35,117 bases of DNA from the NCBI GenBank assembly GCA_023432805.1, contig JAEYUG010000096.1, positions 1-35,117 of the forward strand, read 5' to 3'. The position numbers and the translations under genes were made by a program. The DNA comes from Bacteroidota bacterium (lineage in GTDB: Bacteria; Bacteroidota; Ignavibacteria; SZUA-365). A model generated the notes under the pieces. The model saw nothing but the letters and a program-made list of their open reading frames with translations, was not told where the DNA came from and did no database searches. Positions within the stretch are counted from its first letter, which is position 1. Each line of letters opens with the position of its first letter. Of this stretch, positions 31,201 to 35,117 are shown one piece after another.

Positions 31201-31660
31201 CGATGAGGCAACGTCGCTCGCGTTTCATGGCATGAAGGCCAACGGGATGACTGCGCCGGTGCAGCTGCAGCGTACGCTCGATCCCGACATCGGCACCGCC
31301 TCCGTCGTGCCGCAGGAGATTTCACGCGTGCTGTTGAACCTCTGCAACAATGCCTTTTACGCAGTCAGCCAGAAGCATGCTGCGGAACCGGCCGGCTATG
31401 AACCGCTGGTCGTCGTCAGTTCAGAACGTCAGGGCTCCACCGCCCGCATTCGCGTGCGCGACAATGGCGGCGGCATCCCAGAGGATCTGCGCGCCAAGAT
31501 CTTCGAGCCGTTCTTCACCACCAAACCAACGGGCGAGGGCACGGGACTCGGCCTCTCGCTCAGCTACGACATCATCGTGAAGGGACACCACGGCACGCTG
31601 ACCGTCGACAGCACCCCAGGAGAAGGCACAGAATTCGTCATTACACTTCCGATCGCATGA
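28214..31660 (+). CDS. Propeller sensor histidine kinase (14 blades, Y_Y_Y, HisKA/HATPase)
   Basis: 1148 residues. Signal peptide about 1-22. Residues about 25-690 contain 14 two-component-propeller blades of the type LWIGTxDGLNRYD (e.g. IVWIGTRDGLNAY, TIWVGTDGGGLNRYD, RLWIGTSDNGLSVLD), which is two seven-blade propellers. A Y_Y_Y domain follows (YWLEGFDREPN, TYTNLEPGEYVLHVRGANSDG), then one membrane helix (GYTLTVLLVLFTI) and a coiled coil. The kinase core has His906 in AHEIRNPLNF, an N-box LLNLCNNAFYAV, and GTGLGLSLSYD at 1109-1119. The layout is that of Bacteroides hybrid systems without the receiver and AraC parts. No response regulator is encoded in the window, so its partner lies elsewhere. 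The ATG at 28214 begins the signal peptide; an in-frame TTG at 28157 was not used. Stop overlaps the next gene as ATGA. Confidence 0.93.
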   Translation: MRVILGIAVSVLLCGASTLLAQVERLRFAQQSVTDGLTSNSVTAIEQDARGFVWIATSDGLNRTDGYAIATWRAAPNDSNALPTGAITAIRSGDRGDLFIGTIGAGLCRYEAATGRIRRVRPSNGSGSDERVQTLFRDSKGVFWIGTYDGLMTWDPASNVWRSYRNDPGNPSSISGNSVSAICEDREGIVWIGTRDGLNAYNRGTGAFRRYQYDATRPGSLNENYVSAVFVDSDDDLWVGTLSGVLSKFQRTSGNFIPHPLAVVRTVSLFSDNRVTSISEDASGRLWVGVQGNGLTILSRRNPLLRQRHAVETGNPQSLSNNDVTCVLRDAEGLMWIGTGGGVNMVYSKVRLFEPVPLAEFPHAPRSGGVTSFAETEDGTILTGLFGGGVYTFAPKTGVIAPLSVAGGTVVRSEVQSLLVASNGSRWIGTYDGLFVQDPSTMTVRQLRHDPQRPTSLSSNSITTLYQDRSGTIWVGTDGGGLNRYDPSSDAFIRYLSDPAKLTSLGSNLVRVILEDRRGRLWIGTSDNGLSVLDRATNRFERLPVAADDSLALPGAQVRTMCEDATGLIWVGTNNGLCTVDARMHIRRFGVRDGLPGLIISGLLFGTDGNLWLSSTEGLARINIRRTEGSDDVRITPADVVRFDASDGLQNVVFNQGACFAAKNGRLYFGGPGGFNGFHPAAIALRTFTPRVVLTNFLLFNKRVQPGDKTKVLRAPIESTDSITLSHDQNVLSFEFAALSFVSPERNRFTYWLEGFDREPNIVDANKRFATYTNLEPGEYVLHVRGANSDGMWSAADAVLHLTITPPWWRTGWAYGGYTLTVLLVLFTIDRAQRRRVIRREREASQIREAELRAEAAELELVKARELEKAYTALDESMRNLRQTQDQLIHAEKMASLGALTAGIAHEIRNPLNFITNFSSFCADIVGDIRQTIAASSTRPVADVAPDILPDLDDLEVNVTKINEHGKRAESIVRGMLLHSRGKSGEQQSVDLNALIDEATSLAFHGMKANGMTAPVQLQRTLDPDIGTASVVPQEISRVLLNLCNNAFYAVSQKHAAEPAGYEPLVVVSSERQGSTARIRVRDNGGGIPEDLRAKIFEPFFTTKPTGEGTGLGLSLSYDIIVKGHHGTLTVDSTPGEGTEFVITLPIA

Positions 31661-32370
31661 GTACAGACATGACACACCATAACATCTTGTTCCACCGCGG
31701 CCGGCTGCGGGCATGTGCAGCCGGCCTCCTCGCGTTGCTGCTCGTGGGCGCGAGTGGCGTTCCCCGTGCGCATGCACAATGCACCGAGGCCGAGAAGGGC
31801 AGCGTGACCCTGTTTCTCTTCGACATGACCTCGCCCGATCTGCCGCAGGACAAGCTTCACCGCTTCCTCGACATCCTGACGTTCAAGCTCAATACGGGCA
31901 TCTACGACAATCTCAAGAGCCGTGGTCTCCTCGGGCGCTCACCCTTTGCCGTGCGCTGGTGCTCGGGCAGTGCCGTCACCGTTCCGAACGACGCAGTCGA
32001 ACGCGGACGCCGCCTCGGCTCGGCCGGAGTGATGTGGGGGGTGCTCGACGGTGGATCCGGACGCCTGAAGTCCGCGCTCAAGCTCACCTCGCTCTCCGGT
32101 CAGCCGATCACCGGGCTGAGCAACGTCATCTACGGACAGAACCAGACGGAACTCGTCAACGAGTCGTATCTCGCCTTCGCCGCCTACCTGCTCGGCAAGC
32201 AGCATATGAAGGATGGCAACACGGTCCTCGCCCGACGCGCCCTGCTGTATGCGCGCGACCGCAAGGGACTCCCCGATGCCCTCCAGGCGGATCTGAACAA
32301 GGTGCTCGCAGCGCTCGACCAGGGGAATCCCGCCAGCGCGCTCAAGCCTGTGGGAAGGGGGTCGAAATGA
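31657..32370 (+). CDS. Secreted protein of unknown function, possibly FlgO/TolB-N-like
   Basis: 237 residues. The N-terminus has a basic stretch and a hydrophobic core AAGLLALLLVGASG, with likely cleavage after AHA near residue 40. The mature part has strands and helices of the pattern VTLFLFDMTSP...FLDILTFKL..., a central AGVMWGVLDGGSGRLKSALKLTSL, and a helical C-terminus (YLLGKQHMKDGNTVLARRAL, TPR-like). This order, a beta strand, a helix pair, and a strand after an MWG motif, resembles the periplasmic FlgO/CsgG/TolB-N type modules, and the next gene shows the same order. That is an inference from pattern only. It is co-translated with both neighbours (ATGA overlaps). Confidence 0.75.
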   Translation: MSTDMTHHNILFHRGRLRACAAGLLALLLVGASGVPRAHAQCTEAEKGSVTLFLFDMTSPDLPQDKLHRFLDILTFKLNTGIYDNLKSRGLLGRSPFAVRWCSGSAVTVPNDAVERGRRLGSAGVMWGVLDGGSGRLKSALKLTSLSGQPITGLSNVIYGQNQTELVNESYLAFAAYLLGKQHMKDGNTVLARRALLYARDRKGLPDALQADLNKVLAALDQGNPASALKPVGRGSK

Positions 32371-34139
32371 ACACCGTGAAAAGGATTTTCACATCCGAAA
32401 CTCCCGTGCGGAAGCGTCCGCTGGCGCAGGCCGTCGTGCGTCAGGCCTTGCGCGTGCTGCCGGGCTGCGGCACAGCGACGATCCTCCTCATCCTGCTGAT
32501 GACTGGCATGCTGTCATCCACGGCATCTGCGCAGCAGCTTCGCACGCCATCGACCATGCCCGCACGCATGCAGGCGGTGGCCGTCTTCCCCTTTGAGACT
32601 CCTGACACCCTGCGCATCGGCGACCGTCTGGCACAGAGTCTGGTGCGCGCGCTCACCGCCGAACTCCAGGGAATCGATGCAGTGCATCTCGTCTCGCTAC
32701 CCCCCACCCACCCGGCGCTCTCCGAGCAGCCGTCGAACATCCCCGTGCTGGCCGAAGCGCGCAATGCCGTGTTTGCGCTCTGGGGCGAGTATTACCCCGA
32801 TGGAGATTCAATGTCCGTGGCCGTGCATCTGCAGATCATCCCGCGCGATCGACTCGAGGAGCGGGATCTCGGCATGACCTTCGCCTCAGAGGACGGGGAG
32901 ATTGCCGCGATGCCTCCGACGCTGCAGGTGAATTTCGCGCCGGTCGTCACTACGGCCGGGGATACGGGAAGCGCGCTCTTCGCTCCCGTGGTTGCGTACA
33001 CTGCCGCGCTCAGCAGCTATCTGGCAGGTGAGTATGGAACAGCGCAGCAGCGCTTCGCGGCATGGAGCAGCGAGCAGGAACAGCGCGGCAACGAACCCAT
33101 GGCGCTGGCCTTCGCGCATCTGATGACGGGAAACGCAATGATGCTCGGCGCCACGTCACGTGGCCAGGTTCCGGATCAGGCGGCGACGACCCGCGCGTAT
33201 GCGCGTGCCGCCGAGCTGGTGCCTGAGAGTGCGGCACCGCACGATCATCTCACTGTGTCGCGCATGCAGCGGCATCTCGCTCCCGGCGTTTCGCTGAACG
33301 ACACGCTTCCGGACCTGAACGCATCCGAGGTGGATCTGATCGAGGCAGTGCAGCGCGACGGTTCGCCACAGTCCGTGCAGAACCTGCGCGTGTTCTACAA
33401 AATGGCCAACCGGCATCAGTACCTGAAACGCAAGGGCACGAGCGACGACGAGTACACCCAGTCGCTCAATCAGCAGCTCGGCGTCCTCTCCCGCATCGAC
33501 AACAGGCAGGAGTATGTAATCGTGATGCGTATGGCACAGCCAGTCGATTTTCTCGACATCCGCGCCGGACTGTGGAGTACGAAGGATGCAGAGAAGGAAT
33601 TCACGTGGAAGGGCGTCGTGCAACAGGGTACGATCGATCAGGCGCAGGCCTATGGCGTCGATTTTCATCATCATGCGCATTTCGGGGGACCCTTCTTCGG
33701 CGACTTCACCCTCGGCGTATGGTATTCGAGCTTCAGCTTTTCCGGTGCAGCCGATGTCATCCGTCCCGATGAAATTGCAAAGAGCGAGGCATGGGCAGTG
33801 ATCTTCCCTGCACATCTCGGACTGTCATTCGCTCCCTTCCACGACATGTTCGTTTCCCCGTATGTCGCCGTAGGCGTCGGTGGTGCCGGTGCAGTGTCGT
33901 CGATAACGAATTACAACGCTGCGAATTCCACACTCCAGGGTGAGGACGGTGAGAAGAACGACTTCCAGGCCGCTCTTGCCGCCACCTTCGGTGCCGGTGT
34001 GAATCTCTACATCACGCGGGGATTCGGAATTTCAATCGGAGCGCGGTATGAACTCCTGAAATTCAAGGAAGCGCTCCATACGAACCAGCAGAATCTCAGC
34101 GGCCTGCAGCTTCTCATAGGGTTCGCGCAGCGCATGTAG
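32367..34139 (+). CDS. Exported protein with FlgO-like, TPR-like and C-terminal beta-barrel regions
   Basis: 590 residues. A long basic signal region leads to TILLILLMTGMLSSTASAQ (cleavage near 55). Residues about 65-190 read AVAVFPFETPDTLRIGDRLAQ ... ALWGEYYPDGDSMSVAVHLQI, similar in layout to FlgO/CsgG/TolB-N proteins and to the upstream gene product. About 200-360 are helical, TPR-like (SSYLAGEYGTAQQRFAAW). About 375-590 consist of alternating amphipathic strands (GDFTLGVWYSSFSFSG, FVSPYVAVGVGGAGAV, GAGVNLYITRGFGISIGARYE). It ends near LQLLIGFAQRM, so an outer-membrane barrel of about eight strands is likely. Function unknown. It ends the three-gene operon and is followed by two hairpins. 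Confidence 0.78.
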   Translation: MNTVKRIFTSETPVRKRPLAQAVVRQALRVLPGCGTATILLILLMTGMLSSTASAQQLRTPSTMPARMQAVAVFPFETPDTLRIGDRLAQSLVRALTAELQGIDAVHLVSLPPTHPALSEQPSNIPVLAEARNAVFALWGEYYPDGDSMSVAVHLQIIPRDRLEERDLGMTFASEDGEIAAMPPTLQVNFAPVVTTAGDTGSALFAPVVAYTAALSSYLAGEYGTAQQRFAAWSSEQEQRGNEPMALAFAHLMTGNAMMLGATSRGQVPDQAATTRAYARAAELVPESAAPHDHLTVSRMQRHLAPGVSLNDTLPDLNASEVDLIEAVQRDGSPQSVQNLRVFYKMANRHQYLKRKGTSDDEYTQSLNQQLGVLSRIDNRQEYVIVMRMAQPVDFLDIRAGLWSTKDAEKEFTWKGVVQQGTIDQAQAYGVDFHHHAHFGGPFFGDFTLGVWYSSFSFSGAADVIRPDEIAKSEAWAVIFPAHLGLSFAPFHDMFVSPYVAVGVGGAGAVSSITNYNAANSTLQGEDGEKNDFQAALAATFGAGVNLYITRGFGISIGARYELLKFKEALHTNQQNLSGLQLLIGFAQRM

Positions 34140-34147
34140 AAACAGGA

Positions 34148-34170
34148 GCGCCGCACATGGTGTGCGGCGC
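34148..34170. terminator. Hairpin after the barrel protein gene
   Basis: GCGCCGCACA-TGG-TGTGCGGCGC, a 10-bp perfect stem 8 bp after the stop. No T-run follows. Together with the next hairpin it closes the plus-strand operon. Confidence 0.65.
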
Positions 34171-34195
34171 GCGAATACATCGAGAGTGACCCGTG

Positions 34196-34231
34196 AACAG
34201 GTGTCGGTGCATGTCTGCATCGACACCTGTT
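34196..34231. terminator. Long hairpin between converging genes, likely bidirectional terminator
   Basis: ACAGGTGTCG (34197-34206) pairs with CGACACCTGT (34221-34230). The inner TGCA/TGCA arms extend the stem to about 15 bp with one G-T pair around a TGTC loop, and one more A-T pair is possible outside. TTT follows on the plus strand. It lies between the barrel gene and the converging lipoprotein gene, so it can serve both. Confidence 0.75.
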
Positions 34232-34244
34232 TCGTGACATGCGC

Positions 34245-34898
34245 TCAGTGTCGCTTCCGCCTGAGCAGCCACCAGAACACCACAAGGACGAGGAGAAGGA
34301 TCGCAGACAGCACGATTGTCATCGTCCAGGACTGGCCGAGCCGCACCTTCGCTGTCAGCGACCGTGTTGTCCCGAGATCCGAGAGTCGAAGCTTCCACAC
34401 TGCAGTGGAGCCGGAGACCGAGGTCGCATTGTGTTCGACGATCTCACCAGGGAAGGTGTACTCGTAGGTCACCGAAAACTGCTGCAGACCATCGCTGGTG
34501 CTTCCCTCATCGGCATGCATCGTCTGGGTGAACACCATGGTGGCACCGTCCTCCTTCCACGCAAAGACGGCGCTCTCGAAACCGGGCTGCTTCGACAATG
34601 CGGTGATGTCGTCGAAGCGCAGATCGAAGGTCACGTGCCGGGTACTGTCGTCGGTGCGCTCGCGCACGTCCACCGAGCCGACAGTCACGCCGTGGATCGC
34701 GCCATACTTGGCGCGGACCTCATCTTCTGTGAAGGGAAAGCGATTTTTCCCGAGCCAGGATACGAGGCTCTCTTTCGCCCAGTAGTGGATGGTCATTTCG
34801 CCCGAGCCATCAGCTTCGAGGCGCGTTTTCTGTTCGTAGTCGATGCATCCGGCGAACAACGTGGATGCAACGATCGCGGCGAGCAGCATGCGGGTCAT
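34245..34898 (-). CDS. Lipoprotein with C-terminal membrane helix
   Basis: 217 residues. The signal MTRMLLAAIVASTLFAGC has the lipobox FAGC (Cys18). The mature start CIDYEQKTRLEADGSGEMTIHYW resembles LppM/DUF3153-type lipoproteins in which an Asp-Gly-Ser-Gly turn follows the lipidated cysteine. The middle is a beta-rich domain of about 150 residues. Near the end, residues 190-211 form a membrane helix (TMTIVLSAILLLVLVVFWWLL) followed by RRKRH, which should stay in the cytoplasm. The protein would thus be held in the inner membrane at both ends. The ATG at 34898 has GGAG about 6 bp upstream; an in-frame TTG at 34928 would lie in the loop of a hairpin and was not used. Function unknown. Confidence 0.8.
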   Translation of the reverse strand: MTRMLLAAIVASTLFAGCIDYEQKTRLEADGSGEMTIHYWAKESLVSWLGKNRFPFTEDEVRAKYGAIHGVTVGSVDVRERTDDSTRHVTFDLRFDDITALSKQPGFESAVFAWKEDGATMVFTQTMHADEGSTSDGLQQFSVTYEYTFPGEIVEHNATSVSGSTAVWKLRLSDLGTTRSLTAKVRLGQSWTMTIVLSAILLLVLVVFWWLLRRKRH

Positions 34899-34915
34899 GA
34901 GCGACTCCGTATAGA

Positions 34916-34941
34916 GGGCGCTCCGCAAGCACGGAGCGCCC
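34916..34941. terminator. Hairpin after clpP
   Basis: GGGCGCTCCG-CAAGCA-CGGAGCGCCC, a 10-bp perfect stem with a 6-nt loop in the 54-bp gap between clpP and the lipoprotein gene on the minus strand. There is no T-run, so it may be a terminator, partial terminator or processing site. Confidence 0.65.
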
Positions 34942-34952
34942 GGTCTGTGAGG

Positions 34953-35117
34953 TTACGCCTTCGGCGTTTCGTCCTTCTTCTTGCGATGCAGCACAGTGTC
35001 GATGAGTCCGTAGGTCGCTGCATCGTCGGGACCCATGTAATTGTCCCGTTCGCTGTCGCGGGTGATCTCTTCGAAGGTGCGGCCGGTGTGCGTGGCGAGG
35101 ATCGTGTAGAGCTGCTC
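34953..35117 (-). CDS. clpP: ATP-dependent Clp protease proteolytic subunit, C-terminal 54 residues
   Basis: ClpP is the serine peptidase of the ClpXP/ClpAP protease. Only the C-terminus is in the window; the rest lies beyond base 35117. The visible part EQLYTILATHTGRTFEEITR, then DSERDNYMGPDDAATYGLID, matches the conserved ClpP end. The Asp of RDSERD corresponds to the catalytic Asp171 of E. coli. The tail HRKKKDETPKA is slightly longer than in E. coli. The catalytic Ser and His are not in view. Confidence 0.93.
   Translation of the reverse strand, partial: EQLYTILATHTGRTFEEITRDSERDNYMGPDDAATYGLIDTVLHRKKKDETPKA

Noticed and set aside
1..35117. tRNA, rRNA, insertion sequences, integrases, phage genes, riboswitches
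   Set aside because: Looked for on both strands and not found; no cloverleaf-like sequence, transposase motif or known riboswitch core was recognised by eye.

Overview
The window is strongly G+C-rich chromosomal DNA from a diderm bacterium of the Bacteroidota/FCB group, most likely an Ignavibacteria or Kapabacteria-type lineage. The evidence is a secreted protein with a type IX secretion (T9SS) type-A sorting domain containing QNYPNPFNPET, an LpxC-FabZ fusion, a DUF4905-like protein, a 14-blade-propeller sensor kinase of the kind common in Bacteroidota, and six promoters of the form TTG-N20/21-TANNTT, which resembles the Bacteroidota -33/-7 type. Species cannot be fixed from the sequence alone. 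I see no tRNA, rRNA, CRISPR array, insertion sequence, prophage or integrase. The gene content is mostly core, with some lineage-specific envelope and regulatory genes.

Layout. 1-1547 (minus): a small two-helix membrane protein with a Cys4 tail, a di-heme cytochrome c lipoprotein and the 5' part of a 3-methyladenine DNA glycosylase. 1739-7208 (plus): a tightly packed run of a DUF4905-like protein, YjbQ, KdsD, a homocysteine methyltransferase/MTHFR fusion, a class II aldolase and an FtsB/DivIC-like protein. 7329-9566 (minus): polyphosphate kinase. 9704-13813 (plus): lpxC-fabZ, lpxA, a Gfo/Idh/MocA oxidoreductase and ispE. 14004-15029 (plus): a propeller lipoprotein. 15000-18634 (minus): a GT39/ArnT-like glycosyltransferase and a membrane protein with a gluzincin protease domain. 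18721-25611 (plus): plsY, gpsA and a 1702-residue protein that joins a Ser/Thr kinase, a STAND-like ATPase, TPRs, GAF, a sigma-54 AAA+ domain and a Fis-type HTH. 25807-28044 (plus): a T9SS-secreted multidomain protein. 28214-34139 (plus): a three-gene operon of a propeller histidine kinase, a secreted protein and a barrel-ended envelope protein. 34245-35117 (minus): a lipoprotein and the 3' end of clpP.

How the genes work together. Much of the window builds the cell envelope. KdsD supplies the Kdo precursor, LpxA and LpxC-FabZ start lipid A and supply acyl chains, PlsY and GpsA start phospholipid synthesis, IspE feeds isoprenoids (including undecaprenyl carrier), FtsB acts at the septum, and the ArnT-like enzyme probably glycosylates an envelope target. 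Two signalling proteins sit among these genes: the kinase/sigma-54 fusion coupled to gpsA, and the histidine kinase coupled to two secreted proteins.

The most unusual items are the kinase-to-sigma-54 fusion, the regulatory-looking 195-bp gap after it, the sensor kinase/envelope operon, and a family of short 4-nt-loop palindromes that recurs in intergenic gaps.
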